A stretch of DNA of 7,283 nucleotides from assembly GCA_016867955.1 (NCBI GenBank), contig VGIE01000110.1, positions 1 through 7,283 of the forward strand. Direction: 5' to 3'. Of this stretch, positions 1 through 7,139 are shown piece after piece (the stretch's first letter is position 1; the number at the start of each line of letters is the position of its first letter). The position numbers were made by a program, and so were the translations under genes. The notes beneath the pieces were generated by a model. The model was given only the letters and a program-made list of their open reading frames with translations. It had not been told where the DNA came from and did no database searches. This stretch comes from Betaproteobacteria bacterium. GTDB taxonomy: Bacteria; Pseudomonadota; Gammaproteobacteria; Burkholderiales; SG8-39.

Positions 1-528
1 GCCCGAGCCTGACAACACGTTGATGATGTTGCCGGGCCGCCCGGACTTGTGCGCCTCGGCGAACATCCCGCGAATGAGCCTGAACGGTCCCAGCACGTTG
101 GTGCGATGCACTTCGTCCCAGGTCTCATCGCCGATTTCAAGGATGGTTGTTGCCTTGGTGGTGCCATAGCCTGCCGCATTGTTGACCAGCACGTCCGCCC
201 CGCCGGTCTCCTCCTGCACGAAAGCGCACAATGCTTCGGCATCGGCTGCCTTGCCCACATCGGCCGCGTAAGCCAGAATGCGCCGGTCGGGCGCCGCCCT
301 GCGAACCATGGCGGCCGCTGCCTCGAGGCGTTCCTTCTTGCGCGCAACCATTACCACGTCGGCACCGGCCTCCGCAAAGGCGAGTGATATCGAGGTACCG
401 ATGTTCTTGCTCGCGCCGGTAACGACGGTCACCTGGCTGTCGAGCCGGAACGCTCCCTCAGGCACGCCGAAGGTCTTGCGGGGAAATTCGTCCGTGCCCG
501 TCGCGGCCGGCGGAGGTTGTAGGCCCAA
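1..528 (-). CDS. SDR-family NAD(P)-dependent oxidoreductase, 3' end cut by window edge
   Basis: This is the N-terminal 176 codons of a short-chain dehydrogenase/reductase, a soluble Rossmann-fold enzyme using NAD(H) or NADP(H). Visible motifs are the cofactor loop TGASKNIG (residues 37-44), where Asn stands at the usual third-Gly/Ala position; the acidic D90 after beta-4 (AADVGK); the NNAAG motif (116-120); the structural/catalytic Asn in RTNVLG (N144); and the strand NIINVLSGSG (167-176), which brings the probable catalytic Ser (S173). The YxxxK motif lies beyond the window. The frame stays open to base 1. There is no ATG near the N-terminus. I chose TTG at 526-528 because a weak Shine-Dalgarno, GGCGAG, sits 6 nt upstream and because the stretch DEFPRKTFGVPEGAF before the Rossmann fold reads as real protein. 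GTG at codon 22 is an alternative. The gene begins 14 nt after the icmF stop, so co-transcription is likely. The substrate is unknown; a role in acyl-CoA metabolism is inferred only from the neighbour. Confidence 0.85.
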   Translation of the reverse strand, partial: MGLQPPPAATGTDEFPRKTFGVPEGAFRLDSQVTVVTGASKNIGTSISLAFAEAGADVVMVARKKERLEAAAAMVRRAAPDRRILAYAADVGKAADAEALCAFVQEETGGADVLVNNAAGYGTTKATTILEIGDETWDEVHRTNVLGPFRLIRGMFAEAHKSGRPGNIINVLSGSG

Positions 529-542
529 GACGAGCTCGCCGG

Positions 543-3500
543 CTACATGCCGCGACGATACTGCCCGCCGACCTCGAACAGCGCCTGCGTGATCTGCCCG
601 AGCGAACAGACCCGCACCGCGTCCATCAGGACTGCAAACACGTTGTCGTCGGCGATGACCGCCTGCTTCAGGCGCGCCAGCATGTCGGGCGACTCGCCGG
701 CATGGCGCTTGTGGAACTCACCCAGGCGCTTCAGCTGCGACTGCTTCTCCTCGTCGGTCGAGCGGATCAACTCGACGGTGGGCGCGACGCCGTCGGAGTG
801 CGGGTTGCGGAAGGTGTTGACACCGATGATGGGGTACGAGCCGTCGTGCTTCCTGTGCTCGTAGTACATCGACTCCTCCTGGATCTTGCCGCGCTGGTAG
901 CCGGTCTCCATCGCCCCCAGCACGCCGCCGCGAGCAGAGATGGCCTCGAACTCCTTCAGCACTGCCTCCTCGACCAGTTCGGTGAGCGTCTCCATGATGT
1001 AGGCGCCCTGGTTCGGGTTCTCGTTCCTGGCGATGCCGAACTCGCGGTTGATGATGAGCTGGATGGCCATGGCACGGCGCACCGATTCCACGGTGGGCGT
1101 GGTGATGGCCTCGTCGTAGGCGTTAGTGTGCAGCGAGTTGGTGTTGTCGTAGGTGGACAGGAGGGCCTGCAGCGTGGTGCGGATGTCGTTGAAGGCGATC
1201 TCCTGCGCATGCAGCGAACGGCCGCTGGTCTGCGAGTGGAACTTAAGCTTCTGGCTGCGCTCGTTGGCGCCGTAGCGGTCGCGCATGGCCACCGCCCAGA
1301 TGCGTCGCGCCACGCGTCCGAGCACCGCGTACTCCGGGTCCATGCCGTAGCTGAAGAAAAACGACAGATTGGGCGCGAAGTCGTCGATCCTCATGCCGCG
1401 CGCGAGGTAGGCCTCGACAAAGGTGAAGCCGTTGGCCAGCGTAAAGGCGAGCTGGCTGATCGGGTTCGCGCCGGCCTCGGCGATGTGATAGCCGGAAATC
1501 GAGACCGAATAGAAATTGCGCACCTTGTGGGTGACGAAGTATTCCTGGATGTCGCCCATGACCTTGAGCGAAAACTCGGTGGAGAAGATGCAGGTGTTCT
1601 GGCCCTGGTCTTCCTTGAGGATGTCGGCCTGCACCGTGCCACGGGTGTTCTGCAGCGTGTTGGCGCGGACCTGCGCGGCCTCTTCGGCGCTGGCCTTGCG
1701 TCCCTTGGCCTTCTCGAAGGCGCCGATCTGCTGGTCGATGGCGGTGTTGAAGAACATCGCCAGGATGGTCGGCGCCGGGCCGTTGATGGTCATCGACACG
1801 CTGGTCGTAGGGCTGCACAGGTCGAAGCCGTCGTACAGTGCCTTCATGTCGTCCAAAGTCGCGATCGACACGCCGCTGTTGCCGACCTTGCCGTAGATGT
1901 CCGGCCGCTCGTCGGGGTTGAAGCCGTACAGGGTGACCGAGTCGAAGGCCGTCGACAGGCGCTTGGCCGGCATGTCCTTCGACAGCAGGTGGAAGCGGCG
2001 GTTGGTTCGAAACGGGTCGCCTTCGCCGGCGAACATGCGCGTCGGGTCCTCGCCCTCGCGCTTGAACGGGAACACGCCGCCGGTGAAGGGAAAGTAGCCG
2101 GGGAGGTTTTCCAGCATCTGCCAGCGCAGCAGCTCGCCATGATCTTCGAAGCGCGGCAGTGCCACCTTGGGGATGTACGTGCCGGATAGCGAAATGGTGG
2201 TCAGCGTGGTGCGCATCTCCTGGTCGCGCACCTTGATGACGAGCTCGTCGCCGGAGTAGGACTTCGCCAGTTCGGGCCAGTGGTCTAGGAACTGCATGGC
2301 GCGGGCGTCGAGCGCCCGGGTCTTCTCCTGGACCAGCGCATCCAGCGCATCCGCCTCCTTGCCCGATGCCTCGAGCAGGCCCTTCACCGTGAGCAGGCTC
2401 TGGCGCTCGCGCGCGATGCGCGCCTGCTCGCGTGTGCGCTGGTGGTAGCCGCGCACGCCTTCGGCGATCTCGGCGAGATAGCGGGAGCGCTTCGCAGGCA
2501 CCACCGCGTGGACGTTGGATGAGCTGACCGCAGACGTGGCGGGCAGGCGGCCCGCGGCAAGCTTTAGGCCCTTTTCGGCAAGCTTCACGGCAAGCGACTT
2601 GTAGAGGCCGGTGACGCCGTCGTCGTTGAAGCGCGCGGCGATGGTGCCGAACACCGGCATGTCCTGTGTGGCGGTGGAGAACGCCGCGCGGTTCCGCTGC
2701 ATCTGCTTCCTGACGTCGCGCAGCGCGTCTTCGGCGCCGCGGCGGTCGAACTTGTTGATGGCCACGAAGTCGGCGAAGTCGAGCATGTCGATCTTCTCGA
2801 GCTGGCTGGCCGCGCCGAATTCCGGCGTCATGACGTACAGCGACAGGTCGACGTGCGGCACGATGCGCGAGTCGCCCTGGCCGATGCCCGAGGTTTCGAC
2901 AATGACAAGGTCGAAGCCGGCCGCGCGGCAGGCGGCAATCGCATCGGGCAGCGCGCGCGACAGCTCGGCCCCGGCCGAGCGCGTGGCAAACGAGCGTACG
3001 AAGATGTTCTTCCCGTGAATGGCGTTCATGCGGATGCGATCGCCCAGCAGCGCGCCGCCGGTCTTCTTGCGCGACGGGTCGACCGCCAGCACGGCGATCC
3101 TGAGGCGGTCGTCCTGGTCAAAGCGGAAGCGCTGCACCAGTTCGTCGGTGAGCGAGCTCTTGCCCGCACCGCCGGTGCCGGTGATGCCCAGCGCCGGTGC
3201 CTTGTTGACGGTGGCAATATCGTGGATCTGCTGGCGCACCTTCGGGTCAATGGTGCCCAGCTCGCAGGCGGTGATCAGCTGTGCCAGCGCCCGCCGGTCA
3301 CCAGAATTCATGGCATCGAGCGTTTTCGGGGCGTAGTCCGAGGGATCAAAGTCGCACTGCTCGAGCATGTCGTTGATCATGCCCTGCAGCCCCATCTTCT
3401 GGCCGTCCTCCGGCGAGTAGATGCGCGCCACGCCGTACTTGTGCAGCGCCTCGATTTCGGCGGGCACGATGACCCCGCCGCCACCGCCGAACACGCGGAT

Positions 3501-3854
3501 GTGCTCGCCGCCGCGCTGGCGCAGCAGGTCGATCATGTAGGCGAAGTACTCGTTATGGCCGCCCTGGTAGGACGAGATGGCGATACCCTGCACATCTTCG
3601 TGCAGCGCGGCCGTCACGACCTCGTTGACGGAGCGGTTGTGGCCGAGGTGGATGACCTCGGCGCCGGAGGCCTGCAGGATGCGGCGCATGATATTGATGG
3701 CGGCGTCATGCCCGTCGAAGAGGCTGGCGGCGGTCACGAAGCGGATCTTGTGGGTGGACTGGTAGACCGCGCTTTTCGTGCCGCTGGGCGCAGGCGCCGA
3801 CAGCTTGGCGGGCGCGCGCTCCAGGTTGGACACCTCTGAGGCCGCTTGCTTCAT
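543..3854 (-). CDS. icmF: Fused isobutyryl-CoA mutase IcmF (B12-binding + MeaB-like GTPase + mutase barrel)
   Basis: Adenosylcobalamin-dependent radical enzyme of the cytosol that interconverts isobutyryl-CoA and n-butyryl-CoA; family members also act on isovaleryl/pivalyl-CoA. Numbering is from the ATG start (1103 aa, full length for IcmF). Residues about 35-165 are the B12-binding domain, with DGHDAA (His49, the expected lower cobalt ligand) and VFGGGGG (121-127). Residues about 215-430 are the G-protein chaperone domain, with Walker A GTGGAGKSS (226-234), the MeaB-type segment AVDPSRKKTGG (257-267), VETSGIGQGD (319-328) and the NKFD base-recognition motif (367-370). A helical linker precedes the mutase barrel (about 550-1103), which contains GTVQADILKE (739-748) and HSQTSGRS (873-880). 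Phe608 and Gln752 occupy the positions held by Tyr89 and Arg207 in methylmalonyl-CoA mutase, which supports isobutyryl-CoA specificity. A GTG at 3861-3863 is an in-frame alternative start, adding 3 residues; I prefer the ATG because GGTGA sits 5 nt upstream. First gene of its unit, followed by an SDR gene. Confidence 0.96.
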   Translation of the reverse strand: MKQAASEVSNLERAPAKLSAPAPSGTKSAVYQSTHKIRFVTAASLFDGHDAAINIMRRILQASGAEVIHLGHNRSVNEVVTAALHEDVQGIAISSYQGGHNEYFAYMIDLLRQRGGEHIRVFGGGGGVIVPAEIEALHKYGVARIYSPEDGQKMGLQGMINDMLEQCDFDPSDYAPKTLDAMNSGDRRALAQLITACELGTIDPKVRQQIHDIATVNKAPALGITGTGGAGKSSLTDELVQRFRFDQDDRLRIAVLAVDPSRKKTGGALLGDRIRMNAIHGKNIFVRSFATRSAGAELSRALPDAIAACRAAGFDLVIVETSGIGQGDSRIVPHVDLSLYVMTPEFGAASQLEKIDMLDFADFVAINKFDRRGAEDALRDVRKQMQRNRAAFSTATQDMPVFGTIAARFNDDGVTGLYKSLAVKLAEKGLKLAAGRLPATSAVSSSNVHAVVPAKRSRYLAEIAEGVRGYHQRTREQARIARERQSLLTVKGLLEASGKEADALDALVQEKTRALDARAMQFLDHWPELAKSYSGDELVIKVRDQEMRTTLTTISLSGTYIPKVALPRFEDHGELLRWQMLENLPGYFPFTGGVFPFKREGEDPTRMFAGEGDPFRTNRRFHLLSKDMPAKRLSTAFDSVTLYGFNPDERPDIYGKVGNSGVSIATLDDMKALYDGFDLCSPTTSVSMTINGPAPTILAMFFNTAIDQQIGAFEKAKGRKASAEEAAQVRANTLQNTRGTVQADILKEDQGQNTCIFSTEFSLKVMGDIQEYFVTHKVRNFYSVSISGYHIAEAGANPISQLAFTLANGFTFVEAYLARGMRIDDFAPNLSFFFSYGMDPEYAVLGRVARRIWAVAMRDRYGANERSQKLKFHSQTSGRSLHAQEIAFNDIRTTLQALLSTYDNTNSLHTNAYDEAITTPTVESVRRAMAIQLIINREFGIARNENPNQGAYIMETLTELVEEAVLKEFEAISARGGVLGAMETGYQRGKIQEESMYYEHRKHDGSYPIIGVNTFRNPHSDGVAPTVELIRSTDEEKQSQLKRLGEFHKRHAGESPDMLARLKQAVIADDNVFAVLMDAVRVCSLGQITQALFEVGGQYRRGM

Positions 3855-3859
3855 GGGGA

Positions 3860-3864
3860 TCACC
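3860..3864 (-). promoter_or_regulatory. Ribosome binding site deciding the icmF start
   Basis: GGTGA on the minus strand lies 5 nt before the ATG at 3852-3854. It overlaps the competing upstream GTG codon (3861-3863), so a ribosome using GGTGA can start only at the ATG. The GTG has only weak purine-rich sequence before it (AGCGACG). Confidence 0.55.
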
Positions 3865-3890
3865 GTCGCTGGAGAACTATTGAAGGCGCA

Positions 3891-3896
3891 ATTTTA
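3891..3896 (-). promoter_or_regulatory. Candidate -10 box of the icmF promoter
   Basis: On the minus strand the gap upstream of icmF reads CCGTAAAATTGCG; TAAAAT is a good sigma-70-like -10 element in an otherwise GC-rich region. It would put the transcript start near 3884 and give a 5' leader of about 30 nt. I see no clear -35 hexamer at 17 nt; TTGAGC is 22 nt away, too far. A second AT-rich patch (CATAAT, around 3975-3980) is an alternative. An activator-dependent promoter is possible. I recognise no operator. Confidence 0.35.
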
Positions 3897-4031
3897 CGGC
3901 ATCGCACCCCGTTCCGGCGCTCAATGGCAGGCGGTCAGTCGGCCCCATGGCCACCAACCGGGGATGCATTCCGTATTATGGGAAGATCGCCGAGCCAGCG
4001 GCGCAGCCGCGTGAATCGACGTCGTTGTCGC

Positions 4032-4065
4032 CGCGGACGACCCCGCGGCGGCGGGATCGTCCGCG
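4032..4065 (-). terminator. Strong GC hairpin after the ABC ATPase gene, probable end of the transporter operon
   Basis: Two 14-nt arms (4032-4045 and 4052-4065) around a 6-nt loop are complementary. The single non-Watson-Crick position (4041/4056) is a C/A mismatch when read on the plus strand but a G-U wobble in minus-strand RNA, so the stem is fully paired only in the transcript of the ATPase gene. The hairpin begins 8 nt after the TGA stop. No U-tract follows (GCGACAACG), so it is either a weak or Rho-assisted terminator or a 3'-end protecting structure. Confidence 0.55.
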
Positions 4066-4073
4066 TCCGGCCG

Positions 4074-5177
4074 TCAGCCGTTGATCAGCTTGTCATCCGA
4101 ATAGATCAGCGCATCGCGGTGGGCGAAGGAAACACGCACCGCATCGCCGGGATTGAACGCTGCGTTGGCGGAATGCGTGCTGACATACACGGTGACGTCT
4201 CCAGCCGCCAGCACATAGTCGATCTCGCCACCCGAATACAGCGCGTCCACCACCCGCACGTTACCGAGCGAGAACGAACCGCTGGCCGGGGCCGCTTGGC
4301 CGCCCGGGGACAACTTGACGGAATCCGGACGCACATACATCTGCAGTGGGCCCTTGTGCGCATTGAGGATACCCAGATCGCCCTCGAGGCGGCCGGCATC
4401 GGTCATCCAGCCGCTCTCGCTCTTGAGGGCGAAGGAATTGCGAATACCCAGAAATTTGGCCACGTACTCCGTGGCCGGGCGATCGTAAACCTCGCGCGCG
4501 CTGCCGAGTTGCTCGATTTTGCCCGCCTTCATGACCGCTACCCGCGTGCCGAGATTGAACGCCTCGATCTGGTCGTGCGTCACGTAGATGCCGGTAAAGC
4601 CGACTTCGCGGTGGATGGCCCGCAGGTGGGCGCGCAACTCCACCCGCAACAGGGCATCGAGGTTAGACAGAGGCTCGTCCAGCAGCATGATCTTGGGCTG
4701 GGGCGCCAGCGCACGCGCCAAGGCGATGCGCTGCTGCTGCCCGCCGCTCAGCATGGATGGCAACCGGTCCTTCAGGTGGGAGCATTGCACCACTTCCAGC
4801 ACCCGCGCTGCGCGCTTGTCGCGCTCGGCCGCGGAAGCACCGCGTGCCCTCAGTGGATACTCGACGTTGCGCTGCACCGTCATGTGGGGCCACAGCGAGT
4901 AGTTCTGGAACACCATGCCGATGTCGCGCAGGTGGGTGGGCTGGTTGAACCGGATGGAGGCGTCAAATACGCTCTTGCCCTCCAGCGTGATCTTGCCCTC
5001 CTGGGCGTCCTCGAGCCCGGCGACACAGCGCAGCAGCGTGGTCTTGCCGCAGCCGCTGGGTCCAAGCAGCACCAGCATTTCACCAGCCTCTACCTCGATG
5101 TCGACACGATTCACCGCCACGACGTGATCGCGCCCCGGATACTGCTTGAGCAGCCCTTCTACCTTGAGTTCTTGCAC
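4074..5177 (-). CDS. ABC importer ATPase, Fe3+/polyamine/phosphonate-type, with C-terminal TOBE-like domain
   Basis: Cytoplasmic nucleotide-binding subunit that powers the importer whose permease is encoded just upstream. The 367-residue length matches the FbpC/PotA group. The ATPase domain (about 1-235) shows Walker A GPSGCGKTT (39-47), the Q-loop at Gln91 in VFQNYSLWPHMTV, the signature LSGGQQQRIALARAL (143-157), Walker B IMLLDEP with Asp167 and Glu168 (163-169), the D-loop SNLD (171-174) and the H-loop His201 in VTHDQIEAF. The last of these is usually VTHDQxEA, so Ile204 and Phe207 are mild variants. Residues about 240-367 form the regulatory TOBE-like region with the typical YVRPD (281-285). 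All catalytic residues are present. The start is GTG at 5175-5177 with a good Shine-Dalgarno, AGGAAGGG, 8 nt upstream (5186-5193). The substrate is not readable from this subunit; ferric iron, 2-aminoethylphosphonate and polyamines are the main candidates. Confidence 0.95.
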   Translation of the reverse strand: MQELKVEGLLKQYPGRDHVVAVNRVDIEVEAGEMLVLLGPSGCGKTTLLRCVAGLEDAQEGKITLEGKSVFDASIRFNQPTHLRDIGMVFQNYSLWPHMTVQRNVEYPLRARGASAAERDKRAARVLEVVQCSHLKDRLPSMLSGGQQQRIALARALAPQPKIMLLDEPLSNLDALLRVELRAHLRAIHREVGFTGIYVTHDQIEAFNLGTRVAVMKAGKIEQLGSAREVYDRPATEYVAKFLGIRNSFALKSESGWMTDAGRLEGDLGILNAHKGPLQMYVRPDSVKLSPGGQAAPASGSFSLGNVRVVDALYSGGEIDYVLAAGDVTVYVSTHSANAAFNPGDAVRVSFAHRDALIYSDDKLING

Positions 5178-5244
5178 TTGTCGGTCCCTTCCTAGAATCG
5201 AATTTCACGCGGAGGAGCTCTCCCCTTCGCTTCCCGAAGCCGAT

Positions 5245-5263
5245 GCGGAACGACCCGTTCCGC
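5245..5263 (-). repeat. Short intercistronic hairpin between permease and ATPase genes
   Basis: A perfect 8-bp inverted repeat (GCGGAACG / CGTTCCGC) with a 3-nt loop starts about 10 nt after the permease stop codon, inside the 95-nt gap to the ATPase. No T-run follows on the minus strand, so it is unlikely to be an efficient terminator. It may protect the 3' end of the upstream message or modestly reduce ATPase expression. A smaller stem (CTTCG / CGAAG) lies next to it, downstream in transcription. Confidence 0.45.
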
Positions 5264-5272
5264 CACGCTCTG

Positions 5273-7000
5273 CTACATTTTCTTCAGAGAATCCGTACCG
5301 CCGATCCAGATGGCGATCATCACGCCGATCACGGTCACAACCACCATGATCAGCGCCAGCACCGCAACCTCCGAATACACGCCTCCCGTCCACACGTCGT
5401 ACATGACACTGCCGATGACCTGTGTGCGCGCCGAACGCACCATCAGCGAGGCACTGAACTCGTGGAACAGCAGCACGAAGGTCAGCGCCGCCGTTGCACC
5501 GATTCCCGTGCGGCACAGGGGCAGCAGTACCTGTACCAACGAGCGAAGCGCTCCGGCACCGCAGGCCTTCGACGCCTCGAGGAACTCCTGCCCCGTCGCC
5601 ACCAGCGTGGTGAACTGCAGGCGCGTCGAGTGCCCGATCATCAGCGTGATATAGGTCACCACGAGCACGGCGGCCGTGCCATAGATCTGGATCGGCGGCC
5701 GAGTATAGGCAAAGAGCAGGCCAAAACCAAGCAATGAGGCTGGCACGGCTATCGGCAGCGTCGCAAGGAAATCAATGGCCAGCCGGATCGGCCGCCAGAT
5801 CCGGGTGGACTGTAGCAGCGCATACGCCATGGCGAATCCCACCGGAATCAGCACGGCAATGGCGATGACCGAGGTCTTGATGCTGGTCCACACCGCGTTC
5901 ACCAGTACCGGGTTGTCCAGCACGGACTTCCAGTGCCGCAGGGTCAGCGTTTCCAGCTGCAGCGTCCCGGACCAGAACGGCGACAGCGACACATAGGTCA
6001 GCGCCATCAAGGGCAGGACGGTGGTAATGACAAAGTAGATGCCGACTACGACCGCCGCCCAATAGCTCGACTGGCGGATGTCGTACTTGGAACGCGCCGA
6101 CACGACCACGAAACGGCGCTGCTCGCCAAGGGCAATCTTCTGGGCCAACACCACCAGCAGTCCCGCCACCAGAATCGGGAATCCCAGCGCTGCACCCAGG
6201 CCGTAGTCGATAGGGTAGCGCAGCGTGAGGTGAAACATTTCCGTGGTCAGCACGTCAATGCGCGAGGTTCGCCCCAGCAGCAGCGGCGCGGTGAACTGCC
6301 CCATCCCCAACAGGGTCACGACACCGGCGGCAAAGACGATGGATGGGCGTAACAACGGCAGCGTGATGGTGAACAGGCGCCGGAACGGGGCCGCGCCGCA
6401 GGCCGCGGCAGCCGCCTCCAGTTCCTGGCCCATGTTCTTCAGCCCGGTATGCACGAAAACGTATACGAAGGAACTCAGCAGCAGACCAGTAATGAGCACA
6501 ATCCACTTGACCGTGTAGATGTCGAAAGGCCCCTCCTCCAGATGTGAGAAGAATGGCGTCAGCCTCAGCGTCATGTTGAGGTAGCCGACCTTGGGCGACA
6601 GCAGGAAGATCCAGCCGGTCACCGCGGCGACCGCAGGGACGATCAGCGGCAGGATCGGGGCAAGTTCCCCGATTTTCCGCACCGGCCGCGGCAGCAGCGA
6701 GGCACACCACGCCAGCGTGGTACCGAGAATGACGGCGAAGGCACTGGATAAGAGCGCCAGGATTACCGTCGTTCGCACGGTGTCGCCGATGCGCGGCAGA
6801 TCGCCCATGCGGGTGAAGGCCGACCCGCCGTCGGTAAACGCGCGCCACTGCAGTTGCAGGATTGGCCATACCACCATGAAACCGACCACGAGCACGATGA
6901 CCATCCAGCCGATCTGCGGCGCCACGACCCTGCGCACTAAACCGCCGCTTCCCCACCACGCCAGCGCCGGAGTGGGAGCACTCATCGCATTTGCACTCAT
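5273..7000 (-). CDS. Fused two-domain ABC importer permease (FbpB/PhnU-like)
   Basis: Inner-membrane channel subunit of a binding-protein-dependent importer. The 575-residue protein is a tandem of two permease domains in one chain, so it can replace the usual pair of permease subunits. Each half ends with an EAA loop that docks on the ATPase: QELEAAAAACGAAPFRRL (192-209) and QEFLEASKACGAGALRSL (471-488). Hydrophobic stretches suggest about 12 membrane spans, roughly at 30-50, 75-100, 113-135, 165-185, 217-240, 265-287, 313-337, 368-397, 408-432, 440-458, 498-515 and 543-566. The ATG at 6998-7000 is supported by GGAG 8 nt upstream (7009-7012). A second in-frame ATG (codon 6) follows a repeat of ATGAGTGC but has no good Shine-Dalgarno. 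The gene sits between the binding-protein and ATPase genes, as in Fe3+ (Fbp/Sfu/Afu) and aminoethylphosphonate importers. The substrate is undetermined. Confidence 0.94.
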   Translation of the reverse strand: MSANAMSAPTPALAWWGSGGLVRRVVAPQIGWMVIVLVVGFMVVWPILQLQWRAFTDGGSAFTRMGDLPRIGDTVRTTVILALLSSAFAVILGTTLAWCASLLPRPVRKIGELAPILPLIVPAVAAVTGWIFLLSPKVGYLNMTLRLTPFFSHLEEGPFDIYTVKWIVLITGLLLSSFVYVFVHTGLKNMGQELEAAAAACGAAPFRRLFTITLPLLRPSIVFAAGVVTLLGMGQFTAPLLLGRTSRIDVLTTEMFHLTLRYPIDYGLGAALGFPILVAGLLVVLAQKIALGEQRRFVVVSARSKYDIRQSSYWAAVVVGIYFVITTVLPLMALTYVSLSPFWSGTLQLETLTLRHWKSVLDNPVLVNAVWTSIKTSVIAIAVLIPVGFAMAYALLQSTRIWRPIRLAIDFLATLPIAVPASLLGFGLLFAYTRPPIQIYGTAAVLVVTYITLMIGHSTRLQFTTLVATGQEFLEASKACGAGALRSLVQVLLPLCRTGIGATAALTFVLLFHEFSASLMVRSARTQVIGSVMYDVWTGGVYSEVAVLALIMVVVTVIGVMIAIWIGGTDSLKKM

Positions 7001-7139
7001 AGCATCAACTCCAAAAGACTATCAAGGACATGTTTCGATAAGATGGCGCAGCTACGCAACTGAGCCCCCTTCATGCACTCCCCCTGCGTCAGAAGCTGTT
7101 TCGGTGAATCCTGAACCAGCCCCCAAGGACATAGCACTG

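Noticed and set aside
41..50. Sequence-based hint of frameshift or pseudogene in the SDR because of the missing ATG
   Set aside because: The reading frame is continuous from 528 to 1 with all expected SDR motifs in order, so a rare start codon explains it better than decay.
702..2189. 495-codon open frame on the plus strand opposite icmF
   Set aside because: It is antisense to the mutase domain, whose motifs are intact. Its composition (Val, Gly, Arg, His, Leu rich, repetitive) is typical of a high-GC complementary-strand shadow, and no family is recognisable.
2853..3839. 328-codon plus-strand frame opposite the B12 and GTPase domains of icmF
   Set aside because: Same low-complexity shadow composition, and fully covered by a well-supported gene on the other strand.
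3861..3863. GTG as the icmF start codon
   Set aside because: It adds only Met-Ile-Pro, has weak upstream complementarity, and overlaps the Shine-Dalgarno GGTGA that serves the ATG at 3852-3854. Not excluded.
3998..4010. Small GCGGC-GCA-GCCGC inverted repeat upstream of icmF
   Set aside because: A 5-bp stem is expected by chance in sequence this GC-rich, and it has no T-run or conserved operator features.
3846..5195. 449-codon plus-strand frame across the icmF-ATPase gap and the ATPase gene
   Set aside because: It mirrors the ATPase in antisense and shows no domain or credible ribosome binding site.
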